A model generated the notes under the pieces. The model did not search any database. It was not told the DNA's origin and saw only the letters and a program-made list of their open reading frames with translations. Positions 16,457-23,621 of a DNA stretch of 37,776 bases are shown piece after piece. This stretch comes from a virus, in IMG/VR virus record IMGVR_UViG_3300023082_000024, positions 1 through 37,776 of that record. The stretch is one strand, 5' to 3'. Every line of letters starts with the position of its first letter. The first letter of the stretch is position 1. Position numbers and translations under genes: made by a program.

Positions 16457-16681
16457 TTACTGAACTGTATCCGTCGGCGCGGGATCTGGCAAAGGCTGCT
16501 CGGCCTTGTCGGACTCAAGGTCCATCAGTGCCAGGTCAACCAGACGATCAACGAGCTGTGACATCTTCATGCTGATTGGCGAGTTTTGATCATGCTTCTG
16601 TGCGGCGATGCTGGCGTATGAAGCTGCCTGAGCGAGGTTCAGGCCTGTCGTGAGCTGGCCTTGCTGAATCTTCGTTGCCAT
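16457..16681 (-). CDS. Hypothetical small protein (74 aa)
   Basis: Not recognised. A helical N-terminal half (LNLAQAASYASIAAQKHD), a short helix with MSQLVDRLVDLALMDLES, and an acidic Pro-rich tail (PLPDPAPTDTVQ). Soluble by appearance. AAGGA lies eight bases before the ATG. It is the gene immediately before the terminase pair, so a packaging-related role is possible but unproven. Confidence 0.6.
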   Translation of the reverse strand: MATKIQQGQLTTGLNLAQAASYASIAAQKHDQNSPISMKMSQLVDRLVDLALMDLESDKAEQPLPDPAPTDTVQ

Positions 16682-16730
16682 GTCTTGAATCCTTGGTCAG
16701 TGGTGGTCGTGAGCCGCCAGCATACCAGAA

Positions 16731-17102
16731 TCAGCCCATCATCAGCTTCTTGAACACGGGGGCGAGCATGATGCCAAGCCCAACGAACGCGGCAGATGCG
16801 CCGAACACCCACATAACGCCACGAATGAACGACAGGGCCTTGGTCTGCTCTGTCTGGATCTTGCCAATTTCGATTGCGGAGTTGGTGCTGAGCTTTTCGA
16901 TACCTGCATCCAGCTTGACGCCGATACCCCTGGCTATCTCCTTCACCGCTGTCACCTCACCTTGGAGCTGGGCAGTTATGAATTCAACTTCGGCCACTCG
17001 GCGGGGCAAGCGTTCGTTCTCAAGCTGCTGTAGGCGCCATTCGAAGCTAGCACTATCCATCGATATTTCCCTCGCTGGCCTTTCTTCAGAATTATTTGTC
17101 AT
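16731..17102 (-). CDS. Coiled-coil protein with C-terminal membrane anchor (XhlA-like layout)
   Basis: The 123 residues comprise a charged coiled coil (about 18-85) and one hydrophobic span near the C-terminus (GVMWVFGASAAFVGLGIML), ending in a short basic tail. This layout matches XhlA/haemolysin-like phage membrane proteins, which in some phages assist holins. A separate holin-endolysin-spanin cassette exists at 33067..34081, so this gene is more likely an accessory membrane protein. SD GAGGGGAGC directly precedes ATG. Confidence 0.6.
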   Translation of the reverse strand: MTNNSEERPAREISMDSASFEWRLQQLENERLPRRVAEVEFITAQLQGEVTAVKEIARGIGVKLDAGIEKLSTNSAIEIGKIQTEQTKALSFIRGVMWVFGASAAFVGLGIMLAPVFKKLMMG

Positions 17103-17195
17103 TGCTCCCCTCGATGTGCAGGCCAGTAATTGGTTTTATTAATCATGGCGCATGGTAGCACTCAGGAAATCTCGTTGGACATTGGGGGCTGGCGG

Positions 17196-17669
17196 TCACT
17201 CGTCCGGACGCCAGTCGCGGTACTCGAAGTATGCTTCGATCACGGCAGCGGTAATGATCCCGTTCGCGATGCGGACAATGTACTGCGTATTCGGCCTGAG
17301 CGTGAGGACGGCGCCACCGCCTGTGATCACAGTAGTGGTATCCCTGAGAGTCAGTCCGGTGATGGTAGTTCCGGGCGTGCCGGTGACACCTTGGCTGAAG
17401 GTGGCGGGAGGGATTGAGTTCATCATCAGGTTTCTGTTGGCTGTGCGGCACGGTGTCCCGCCTGTCCATGCCGCTTCTGACAGCTCAACGGTGATCGGTG
17501 TCAGCGTGGTCTGGTAGCGCCGTCCCAGCAACCGCAGCGGCAGCGGGCCTGTTGCAATCCCGATCAGATACGGCCCGCCCAGCGCAACCGTTGCAGTAGC
17601 CTCCGACCTGAACGTGCGCCCGGTCTTGGCGAAGAACTCTTCCGATGAATCTGAAGCCTGAATGAACAT
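17196..17669 (-). CDS. Putative beta-rich structural protein (157 aa)
   Basis: The start at 17669 is fixed by an excellent SD (GGAGGT, five bases before ATG); a longer frame to 17723 has no ribosome site. The protein reads as a string of beta strands (SEATATVALGGPYLIGIA, GTTITGLTLRDTTTVITGGG, PNTQYIVRIANGII) and resembles small phage virion or baseplate-associated proteins, but I do not recognise the family. It is the first gene after a strong terminator and so may begin the late block. Confidence 0.6.
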   Translation of the reverse strand: MFIQASDSSEEFFAKTGRTFRSEATATVALGGPYLIGIATGPLPLRLLGRRYQTTLTPITVELSEAAWTGGTPCRTANRNLMMNSIPPATFSQGVTGTPGTTITGLTLRDTTTVITGGGAVLTLRPNTQYIVRIANGIITAAVIEAYFEYRDWRPDE

Positions 17670-17723
17670 GGTGTACCTCCCTGATTTCGGGAGAGAGTAT
17701 CTGCTTGGATAGATTACGGCCAC

Positions 17724-17754
17724 AAAAAAGCCCCAGCGTTTTAAGCTGAGGCTT
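17724..17754 (-). terminator. Strong Rho-independent terminator at the early/late boundary
   Basis: On the minus strand AAGCCTCAGC pairs with GCTGGGGCTT (10 bp with one G-T wobble, loop of seven), then six T. It closes the early leftward block after the 98-residue gene. Late genes downstream must use read-through, antitermination or a promoter in the 54 bases before 17669. Confidence 0.9.
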
Positions 17755-17836
17755 CCCGCTTACCCTGATGCGGGGCCCGAAGGCGGGGTGTTCCGGCCTG
17801 ATCCGCAGCGGAATACTGTTTCACTACCGGTGGCAA
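17755..17836 (-). other. Structured non-coding 3' region
   Basis: These 82 bases between the stop of the 98-residue gene and the terminator are packed with short inverted repeats: CCCGC/GCGGG (17755..17774), CCCG/CGGG (17776..17787), TTCCG/CGGAA (17791..17813) and TCCGC/GCGGA (17802..17812). No open frame of note. With the terminator it could form a stable 3' RNA of about 110 bases. Function unknown. Confidence 0.4.
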
Positions 17837-18133
17837 TCAGACCTGAAGGCTATCGCATAGGCGTTCAAGCGTTGCTGCGAGAATCTCAAGGGCATCATTG
17901 CTGTTTCCAATCTGGGAAGCTAGCAGGCTACGCGCCACGCCAGCGGTCCCTGGATTAAATTCCTTCTCACCCTTAGCCGCGCCGCCATCAATTAAAACCG
18001 AAGAAAGCTGTGTTTCCAGACGTTTGGCTGCCTCACTCAAACGCTTAACCAGCTTTTCCGTTTTTTTGACTTCTTGATTAACGTCGCCTTTGGTAACAGG
18101 CATTTCGTAGATTGGGCCGTTTGATTCGCTCAT
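17837..18133 (-). CDS. Hypothetical helical protein (98 aa)
   Basis: Not recognised. The sequence is mainly helical, with a Lys/Leu heptad-like stretch (VNQEVKKTEKLVKRLSEAAK) and a second helix near the C-terminus (DALEILAATLERLCDSL). It has no membrane segment. The ATG is preceded by the recurrent box CTGGAGATAGACC. Uniquely in this block it stands alone, with a 180-base non-coding leader before it and a structured tail plus terminator after it, like an independently regulated cassette. Confidence 0.65.
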   Translation of the reverse strand: MSESNGPIYEMPVTKGDVNQEVKKTEKLVKRLSEAAKRLETQLSSVLIDGGAAKGEKEFNPGTAGVARSLLASQIGNSNDALEILAATLERLCDSLQV

Positions 18134-18313
18134 GGTCTATCTCCAGAGTTGCGATTAGTTTGGTTGCCGCATGTGCGGGCCCGTGTCGCTGGCGTTGGTT
18201 GTTCGATAGCCCCTTACGAGGGCGAGGCGGCGAGCCTGGAGTGTCGTACACCGTGAGGAAACGACAGAGGGGACCAGTCCTCGTTACTCGCAGGCCGATG
18301 CTACTCAGTTGCC
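18134..18313 (-). other. Structured non-coding leader, possible C4/P4-type antisense RNA
   Basis: No credible gene fills these 180 bases. The minus-strand RNA has several hairpins: TGTCGT/ACGACA (18266..18242), CCCT/AGGG near 18220, and CCGC/GCGG (18178..18167). A segment CTCCAG just after the first hairpin is complementary to CTGGAG, the ribosome site of the 98-residue gene. One minus-strand frame reads through with SPPRPRKGLSNNQRQRHGP, wording I associate with leader regions of P4 Ash/Icd-like loci that carry C4/CI-type regulatory RNA. The hairpins are seen; the RNA identity is inference. Confidence 0.35.
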
Positions 18314-18811
18314 CTATGCCGCGTCAATGACGGTCCAGTCATCCGCGAGCATATCAGTCTGAGACGCGAGCCAACCTGGCTGCATCTCGCCAGTGGCTGT
18401 TTTCATGTCGATATGGGGGTTGATCGTGAACGATCCTGTGATGCCGGCCTTGTGGTACGCGCTGCCCTCGCGGATCCCCGAAACTACAGAACCAGGATCA
18501 AGAACCAGCCACATGCCTTTCCCGTTCCAGCCAGTACGAGCAACGCGCAGCCCCTTCTTTAGACACTCGATAGCTAAGCCGAATGGCATGCCACTGGTTT
18601 TGCGGTAAGCATTCTCAAACTGCTCTTTGGGCGACCAACTAATGTATCCAATATGGGCAGGATGGTTCGGTTTTCCGCCGTCCGTGTACTCGACCAAATA
18701 GCCTTCGTCGGCGCCGTCTTCATCTTCAGGAAGCGCCCAGCCCCGGTAATCGTTGTAAGCCAAACGAGTCATAGCTAACCCAATCACGATCTTTGTTCCA
18801 ATGAATTGCAT
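18314..18811 (-). CDS. DUF2829/Tad2-like putative anti-Thoeris protein with extra N-terminal domain
   Basis: The ATG at 18811 is chosen (AGAGGA upstream) over a longer frame. Residues 1-72 form a domain seen in other phage proteins (GTKIV.., RGWALPEDEDGADEGYLVEY, YISWSPKEQFENAYR). Residues 75-165 match DUF2829: FGLAIECLKKGLRVARTGWN, GKGMWLVLDPGS and the ending GWLASQTDMLADDW. Some DUF2829 proteins are Tad2, which binds the cyclic ADP-ribose-type signal of the bacterial Thoeris defence and so blocks it. It lies in the leftward early block beside RusA, a sensible place for counter-defence. Family call by eye is strong; anti-Thoeris activity is inferred. Confidence 0.8.
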   Translation of the reverse strand: MQFIGTKIVIGLAMTRLAYNDYRGWALPEDEDGADEGYLVEYTDGGKPNHPAHIGYISWSPKEQFENAYRKTSGMPFGLAIECLKKGLRVARTGWNGKGMWLVLDPGSVVSGIREGSAYHKAGITGSFTINPHIDMKTATGEMQPGWLASQTDMLADDWTVIDAA

Positions 18812-18836
18812 GTTAAATCCTCTTCCGTTGGTTGAA

Positions 18837-19382
18837 TTAAGCTGGCAGCAAATCAAGCGGGATGACACGCACCAGCACGCAGGGATCTTCAGCAAACCAG
18901 CGCTCGACGCTCATGCGTATGACCTGGGTGTCGTCCTTCCACATGCAGTCGTTGAACGCATCAAACCAGATCTTTGCCACGTTGTCGGGGTCTGGCTTAA
19001 GCGTGGGGGCGATATGGCCAGAGAGCGCCGCAGCCTTCTTGGTCTTGGTCCATGATGCTCTGATCGGGTGATAGATCTCCATTTCGACGCGCACCGGGCC
19101 AGCAAAAATCGGCTCGCCGCCAAAGTCCTTGAACGCCTGGATGAACGATGCGCGCTTGATCTGGCGCGTTCGATCTACCAAAGCCTGCTGGCCCATGTGG
19201 CGCAGCACCTCAACCTGAATCAACTCTTCATATTCGGCTGTCGCGGCGTCTGTGTAGACCTTCACGAACCCTCCATGCGTGCTGAACCTGGGCCTTCCCT
19301 TTCCCCGGGGATCACCCTCGACCACGATGACAACCATCTGGTCGAGCAGGTCCAGGTTTGGGCGCTGGAATAGGTCAATCAT
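18837..19382 (-). CDS. RusA-like Holliday junction resolvase
   Basis: Length is 181 residues. The N-terminal GDPRGKGRPRFS (23-34) and the metal-binding cluster KPDPDN (Asp131, Asp133, Asn134), Asp141 in FDAFND and WKDD (Asp150, Asp151) define the RusA endodeoxyribonuclease family. It would cut four-way junctions and branched replication products before packaging. The start overlaps the upstream gene by eight bases; a later Met (MVVIVV, residue 16) is a possible alternative start. Confidence 0.9.
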   Translation of the reverse strand: MIDLFQRPNLDLLDQMVVIVVEGDPRGKGRPRFSTHGGFVKVYTDAATAEYEELIQVEVLRHMGQQALVDRTRQIKRASFIQAFKDFGGEPIFAGPVRVEMEIYHPIRASWTKTKKAAALSGHIAPTLKPDPDNVAKIWFDAFNDCMWKDDTQVIRMSVERWFAEDPCVLVRVIPLDLLPA

Positions 19383-19758
19383 TTGGCGGGCTCATGGCGG
19401 CATCGATGTTGATGGCGGCATCAATATCTCGATCAAGAGACTTAAATGATCCATGAGCTCCGTAGCTATGAACGGTGTATTGGCGAAGCCACCGATACCG
19501 CTCGGCATCTTTGCGCAGCGCCTCAACCTCGGCCTTGAGCTGATTGCGCTCTTCAAATCGCTTGCCTGCAAGGTCACGCTGGATGTCCAGCTGGATCAGT
19601 GCAGTCTTCAGTTCCGCGATCAGCTCCCAAACTACGGAAGGGCTGGCGGCAATAGCGAAATGCTTTTGCAACGAAGTGAGGCCAAATGCCGGATCCCACT
19701 CTGGCATATCTGCGGTTGCGGCCTCAGCCAGCGCCTTCAACTTCGAATGGTCGATCAT
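19375..19758 (-). CDS. Ead/Ea22-like early phage protein
   Basis: The 127-residue protein has the familiar small-early-gene layout: an N-terminal DHSKLKALAEAA segment, SPSVVWELIAELKTALIQL, a coiled coil, then ALRKDAERYRWLRQY. The LRKDAERYRWLR motif is common in Ead/Ea22-type and other accessory proteins of lambdoid and Pseudomonas phages; the function is unknown. The start overlaps the preceding HTH gene by ATGA. Confidence 0.7.
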   Translation of the reverse strand: MIDHSKLKALAEAATADMPEWDPAFGLTSLQKHFAIAASPSVVWELIAELKTALIQLDIQRDLAGKRFEERNQLKAEVEALRKDAERYRWLRQYTVHSYGAHGSFKSLDRDIDAAINIDAAMSPPND

Positions 19759-19931
19759 GAGCCTTGCTCCAGTTCGATAAGTCTCTGCCCCATAAGCTCT
19801 AGAGTCCTAACTTGGGTTTTTTTAACACCTACCAGCGCAGCGACTTCGCGAACCGGAACACCGTCTGCACGAAGTCTGGCGACACGCTTAGATTTTGCTC
19901 TGTTTTGAAGGACATCCCGCTCAGAACTCAT
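19755..19931 (-). CDS. Small HTH protein (58 aa)
   Basis: A short gene found by reading between neighbours. The start ATG at 19931 and stop TGA at 19755 both overlap adjacent genes by four bases (ATGA), a strong sign of a real coupled gene. The protein has a basic N-terminus (NRAKSKRVARLR) and a helix-turn-helix-like stretch, GVPVREVAALVGVKKTQVRT (residues 24-43). It probably binds DNA; the target is unknown. Confidence 0.68.
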   Translation of the reverse strand: MSSERDVLQNRAKSKRVARLRADGVPVREVAALVGVKKTQVRTLELMGQRLIELEQGS

Positions 19932-20158
19932 ATCTTCAGCTCTTTCATGAGTGCGGCATAGGCCTTCTGGCTCTTAATAAAACAAGATTTACAGCGATGC
20001 GTAACTATAGGGTTTGTAAGTGAGTCCCTGCCTTTTTCAATTTGCTCGCCACATTCGCACCGGCATATCCAGCGCGGCCCACGACCTTTCTGGCCTTCCA
20101 CTCTGCGAACAAGTGTGAGTTTGCCAATCTTAATTCCAGGTATCAGATGATGCTTCAT
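19928..20158 (-). CDS. Small zinc-binding phage protein (76 aa)
   Basis: The start at 20158 (MKHHLIPG) is chosen because it overlaps the upstream stop by ATGA. The sequence IPGIKIGKLTLVRRV followed by WICRCECGE and HRCKSC is the usual form of small phage proteins carrying a treble-clef or zinc-ribbon (Cys54, Cys56, Cys58 region and a distal CxxC). These are often found beside HNH endonucleases, but no nuclease motif is present here. Confidence 0.7.
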   Translation of the reverse strand: MKHHLIPGIKIGKLTLVRRVEGQKGRGPRWICRCECGEQIEKGRDSLTNPIVTHRCKSCFIKSQKAYAALMKELKI

Positions 20159-20391
20159 GCCATCCCCGCCAGCACGATCAGCACCGTGAAAATGCCAGCG
20201 CTCCAGCCGAGCAGGAAGGGGATAACAGCGCTGCCTGTTGAATCCGAAGATTGCCCAATGGTCGGGCCGTACATGCAGGTCGTGAAGGGTAGTTGTGTGC
20301 ACCTTAGCTCGCGGGCATTGTACTTTTTCATGTCCGCATAACTTGGGTAAGGATCAACATCAGGTTCAACTGCCGTTGTTTGATCATTCAT
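20155..20391 (-). CDS. Small membrane protein (78 aa)
   Basis: Not recognised. Residues 1-52 are polar; the C-terminus is one membrane span (AVIPFLLGWSAGIFTVLIVLAGMA). The ATG at 20391 follows a CTGGAGATTGACC box with good spacing; a TTG two codons upstream is less likely. The 71 bases upstream (20392..20462) hold no gene, only this box and a small GCGCC/GGCGC hairpin. Confidence 0.66.
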   Translation of the reverse strand: MNDQTTAVEPDVDPYPSYADMKKYNARELRCTQLPFTTCMYGPTIGQSSDSTGSAVIPFLLGWSAGIFTVLIVLAGMA

Positions 20392-20462
20392 GGTCAATCT
20401 CCAGGTAGGCGCCGGGTCATGTGGCGCAGGGGTAGTGTAGCGGGGTTATGTGGGGGCGTAAA

Positions 20463-20873
20463 TCAAATGCCGCCGATGAGCTCTCTAAAGATCCTGTTCC
20501 ACCCTTCCGTCAACTCGTCGTGCGTTAAGAACTTGCCGCTGCTTGGCAGTTTTGCACCGATAGAGCGCGATTCCGCCACTCTGCTTCCACTTTCCCCAAC
20601 CAAATCAACGCCGCCCGTTGCCGCATGGGGCTTCCCGGGCGCTTTTGCCTGTTCCCACGAAAGGCACTTATGCGGTGAATCTATGCAGCCTTCAATTGAA
20701 ACGCGTAATAACTCCCCTTCTTTTGCCTCAAAACCAGCCCGAAACATGCGCCAACTAGACGCAATTGCGGGAAGTCTATAGGAGTCGGTGCCCATGCGCT
20801 GGGCTTTGATCTTGTCCACTTCCTGCAAGTGGGTTGCCGCGTAGTGGTGCTCGAAGAGTTCTTGGCAGTTCAT
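20463..20873 (-). CDS. Hypothetical early protein (136 aa)
   Basis: Residues 1-55 (MNCQELFEHHYAATHLQE, then SSWRMFRAGFEAKEGEL) resemble the N-terminal segment shared by many small Pseudomonas-phage early proteins of unknown role. The middle is Gly/Ser-rich, and a final helical stretch contains THDELTEGWNRIFRELIG. The start overlaps the previous gene's stop by ATGA and carries a GGGAG..AGACC box. Confidence 0.62.
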   Translation of the reverse strand: MNCQELFEHHYAATHLQEVDKIKAQRMGTDSYRLPAIASSWRMFRAGFEAKEGELLRVSIEGCIDSPHKCLSWEQAKAPGKPHAATGGVDLVGESGSRVAESRSIGAKLPSSGKFLTHDELTEGWNRIFRELIGGI

Positions 20874-21520
20874 GGTCTTTCACTCCCGCAGTGAGGACAT
20901 TTCTTGACGTAGCGGTTGTGCAGACCCTCGTAACTGCACGCTTCTGGGTGCTGTGGGTGGCCAGATGCCCGTTTTTGGAGGATTTCGTCTGAAGTTTGAA
21001 CCAAGGTAGCGGGTCGAACTTTGCGCGCCTTACGCGACGTGTAGAGCGTCCTGATGAATCCTTGCTGCTTCCTGATGGTTTCCATCGCTTTGCGCAGCAG
21101 ATCGCCCGCGACGGCATTCGCAGTGCTCTGGACGCTGTAGGCGTGATCGACGGCGTGCAACCTGGATTGGATTTCAGTCTGCTCCTTGCGCAGATCTGAC
21201 AGGCCGATGCGGGCGGTGCCCAGCTCGTCGGTGCGGTCAACCAGCAGGCGCTTGAGTTCCTGGATTTCGTTGTCCTTCTCAGCGACCGACGCTTTGAACC
21301 GCTCATACCCTTCGCGGAGCATCACAGCCTCAGTCACGTATTCGTTGGTTTTCATTTCGTGCTCAAGCGATTCGCGGCGCAGGCGTTCGAGGTAGTTTTC
21401 TAGCGCGTCTTCAAGACAGGGCAATGACGCATACGGCAATTGCCCCATGCGCATGCACGCCTTGTTCGCTTCCAGAAAGTGGTACATCACACGCTTCAGC
21501 TCTTCGGTCGTCTTGCTCAT
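20870..21520 (-). CDS. Coiled-coil protein with C-terminal CxxC knuckle (216 aa)
   Basis: A long helical, charged protein (coiled coil about residues 40-160, for example EKDNEIQELKRLLVDRTDEL) that ends in KKCPHCGSERP, half of a zinc ribbon; further Cys/His lie at EACSYEGLHNRY. No enzyme motif is seen. The ATG is preceded by CTGGAGAACGACC. It lies between the helicase and small early genes. Confidence 0.65.
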   Translation of the reverse strand: MSKTTEELKRVMYHFLEANKACMRMGQLPYASLPCLEDALENYLERLRRESLEHEMKTNEYVTEAVMLREGYERFKASVAEKDNEIQELKRLLVDRTDELGTARIGLSDLRKEQTEIQSRLHAVDHAYSVQSTANAVAGDLLRKAMETIRKQQGFIRTLYTSRKARKVRPATLVQTSDEILQKRASGHPQHPEACSYEGLHNRYVKKCPHCGSERP

Positions 21521-21546
21521 GGTCGTTCTCCAGTTGCGTTGGGTTA

Positions 21547-22926
21547 TTAATCCAGCAATGAGCTGCTGGCATAGGTGCGCTGCGGTCTTGGTTTCGGCTC
21601 CTCGTACTCGGCGCTAAGGTCACTGAACGAGCTGTACTTGCCCTGGTATCGAGTTTTCACGGTGCAAGCCTCAACCTCTCGGGCTACGCCGATGATGACC
21701 TCTGCCACGCCTTGGTACTCGGTGTTTTCGTTGTACACCTCGTCGCGGTACACGAAAATGATTGTGTCAGCATCTTGCTCAATGGTCCCTGAGTCGCGAA
21801 GGTCGCTTGCGATAGGTCGCTTGTTGGGCCTGCTCTCCAGCTGCCGGTTGAGCTGACTGAGGGCGATGATCGGAATCCCTAGCTCGCCAGCCAGCAACTT
21901 CAGTTCCCTTGTGATCTCCGACACTCGCTCAACTGCGCTGGCCCTGCCGTTCTCAACCCCGACCAAACCGATGTGGTCGATGATCACCAGGTCAAGCCCG
22001 TGATTCATCCTATGCCGACGCGCAACTGAGCGTATCCGGTTGATCGTCGCGCCCTTTCGGTCGTACAGGTTCAGTCCGGACTCAGCGATCTTGCTGGAGG
22101 CCACCAGAAGCTCATTGGAATGCGTGCGCATTGCGCTCCCATCCTTGAGCGATGTCAGGGGTATCGAGCCTACGCTCGACAGAGACTTGTCCATCAGCTG
22201 ACGGTGGCTCATTTCCAGGCTTATCACCAGCACCTGCTTGTGGCACTTGATCGCATTGTGATCCGCGATGTTCATGGCGAGCGTGGTTTTGCCCATCTTT
22301 GGACGGCCGGCAATGACAATCAGTTGTTCTGGCTTCAGCCCCAGCAGCTTTGCATCCAGCGATTCGATACCAGTGCTCAGGCCGTCAATTGCGCCGCCGA
22401 GTGATTCTCGGCGCTCCAGCTCGTCAACATGCTGCTCGATGGCCTGGCGCCCGGTGATCGTCTCGGCCTCGCCGCCGCCTGTGTGGATGCCCGTCACTTC
22501 GGCCTGAGCCTGCGACAGCTTGTCTTCGGTGCTGGCCTCGCTGTAGGCGATTTCGTGGATGTTGTTTGAGGCCGCCACCAGTGCACGGTCGATGCTGCGC
22601 TTGATGACCATCGCCGCGTATGACTTGGCATTGGCTGCGCTTGGCGTGTTGCGGTACAGCTCGCCGGTATAGGCCAGCGCGCTGTCACCGCCAGTCAACT
22701 CCCCAACCTCATCCGCAACGGTCAGGATATCAATCGGTTGGTTCTTCGAGCGCAGCGCCAGGATTGCGACGAAAACTTCCCGGTTGTACGCGAAGAAGAA
22801 ATCGCTGCCCTTCACATCAGCGCTCAGGATGTCGATCAGCTCAGGCTTGATCAGCATCGCACCCAGCAGGCCTTGCTCGGCTTCCAAGCTGTACGGGGCT
22901 TGCTGAAGATAATTTTCGTCGATCAT
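21547..22926 (-). CDS. DnaB-like replicative helicase
   Basis: 459 residues with both DnaB domains: a helical N-terminal domain beginning PYSLEAEQGLLGAML and a RecA-like C-terminal domain with Walker A GRPKMGKTT (207-215), the H1a-like VLVISLEMSHRQL segment, Walker B LDLVIIDHIGL (Asp317) and the helicase motif PIIALSQLNRQLE. It unwinds DNA at the phage fork, loaded by the initiator encoded immediately upstream (ATGA overlap). The phage therefore brings its own helicase rather than a lambda P-type loader. Confidence 0.93.
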   Translation of the reverse strand: MIDENYLQQAPYSLEAEQGLLGAMLIKPELIDILSADVKGSDFFFAYNREVFVAILALRSKNQPIDILTVADEVGELTGGDSALAYTGELYRNTPSAANAKSYAAMVIKRSIDRALVAASNNIHEIAYSEASTEDKLSQAQAEVTGIHTGGGEAETITGRQAIEQHVDELERRESLGGAIDGLSTGIESLDAKLLGLKPEQLIVIAGRPKMGKTTLAMNIADHNAIKCHKQVLVISLEMSHRQLMDKSLSSVGSIPLTSLKDGSAMRTHSNELLVASSKIAESGLNLYDRKGATINRIRSVARRHRMNHGLDLVIIDHIGLVGVENGRASAVERVSEITRELKLLAGELGIPIIALSQLNRQLESRPNKRPIASDLRDSGTIEQDADTIIFVYRDEVYNENTEYQGVAEVIIGVAREVEACTVKTRYQGKYSSFSDLSAEYEEPKPRPQRTYASSSLLD

Positions 22927-23621
22927 TTCGAGTAGTTTCCTTCAGCGACCTTTTTGAAATTCGAAGGCTTGATCAGCCAGTCGAACGCGAGCGTGTTTTG
23001 GCTCATAAGCCATTCGCTTTCCTTGACCACCGAGAAATACTTTTCCCAAAATTCAATGCTTTGAAATTTCTTGTCCTTGCGCCACATGGAGCGAACTGCT
23101 TTTCGTCTTGGCTCGTCGCGAATTCTAAGGCGAGGCTTGTTTGGCAGTACCCGCTCGTAAGCGTTGAAAATCTCTTCAACTGGAATGTCGTCAGCCTGCT
23201 GATGACAAGAGTCTTTTTGATTATTGGTTATTTGATTATTGGTTATTTGATTTGTCGGAAAAATTTCCGACCTTACCTCGGAAAAATTTCCGACCTCACT
23301 CGGATAAAAATCCGACCTATTCCACTCTCTACCCTTCTCTGTGAGGCGGATAAGGGTGATTTTTGGAGTACTTGAAAGCGTTATCACCTCGATAACCTCA
23401 AGAGCCTTGAGTAACCGGTAAGCGGTGTCTGGCTTATCGGTGAGCAGAGGCAATTCTTCAATGATCTTTGCCTTGCTAATCGCATAGTAGGTTTTGCCAT
23501 CAACGACTACAGGCCTAGCCCATGAGGGAACTTGGTAGATGAATGCAAATAGCATCGCCTGCTGGGCGTTCATGCCCCATTCGATGGCTTTCGTCTGGTT
23601 AATCATGACTGTGAATTGCAT
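22923..23621 (-). CDS. O-like replication initiator (winged helix) with internal origin
   Basis: 232 residues. The N-terminal part (about 1-105) looks like a winged-helix DNA-binding domain: NAQQAMLFAFIYQVPSWA, then TAYRLLKALEVIEVITL. A linker carries NQITNNQITNNQ. The C-terminal region has a conserved RKAVRSMWRKDKKF...FWEKYFSVV and ends in AFDWLIKPSNFKKVAEGNYSK, typical of phage replication proteins paired with DnaB. The linker DNA contains iterons and AT-rich repeats, as in lambda O. It likely binds those iterons and recruits the helicase encoded next. Confidence 0.85.
   Translation of the reverse strand: MQFTVMINQTKAIEWGMNAQQAMLFAFIYQVPSWARPVVVDGKTYYAISKAKIIEELPLLTDKPDTAYRLLKALEVIEVITLSSTPKITLIRLTEKGREWNRSDFYPSEVGNFSEVRSEIFPTNQITNNQITNNQKDSCHQQADDIPVEEIFNAYERVLPNKPRLRIRDEPRRKAVRSMWRKDKKFQSIEFWEKYFSVVKESEWLMSQNTLAFDWLIKPSNFKKVAEGNYSK
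23218..23318. other. Predicted origin of replication: three 19-bp iterons plus AT-rich repeats
   Basis: Two identical 19-bp copies of TCGGAAAAATTTCCGACCT lie at 23255..23273 and 23278..23296. A third, TCGGATAAAAATCCGACCT, lies at 23300..23318. Spacing is 23 and 22 bases, and each unit is itself a near-perfect palindrome. Beside them are two tandem 15-bp AT-rich copies of GATTATTGGTTATTT (23219..23248). Iterons next to an AT-rich segment inside the initiator gene is the lambda-type origin plan. Confidence 0.8.

Noticed and set aside
16731-17102. Main holin
   Set aside because: It has a long coiled coil and only one membrane span; a two-span holin lies directly before the endolysin at 33845..34081.
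18134-18313. tRNA gene in the gap (a GTTCGATAG stretch is visible)
   Set aside because: No matching T-stem, acceptor stem or anticodon arm can be formed around it.
23255-23318. CRISPR-like array (three repeats at about 22-base period)
   Set aside because: Spacers are only 3-4 bases, repeats are palindromic and lie inside an initiator gene; this is an iteron origin pattern.
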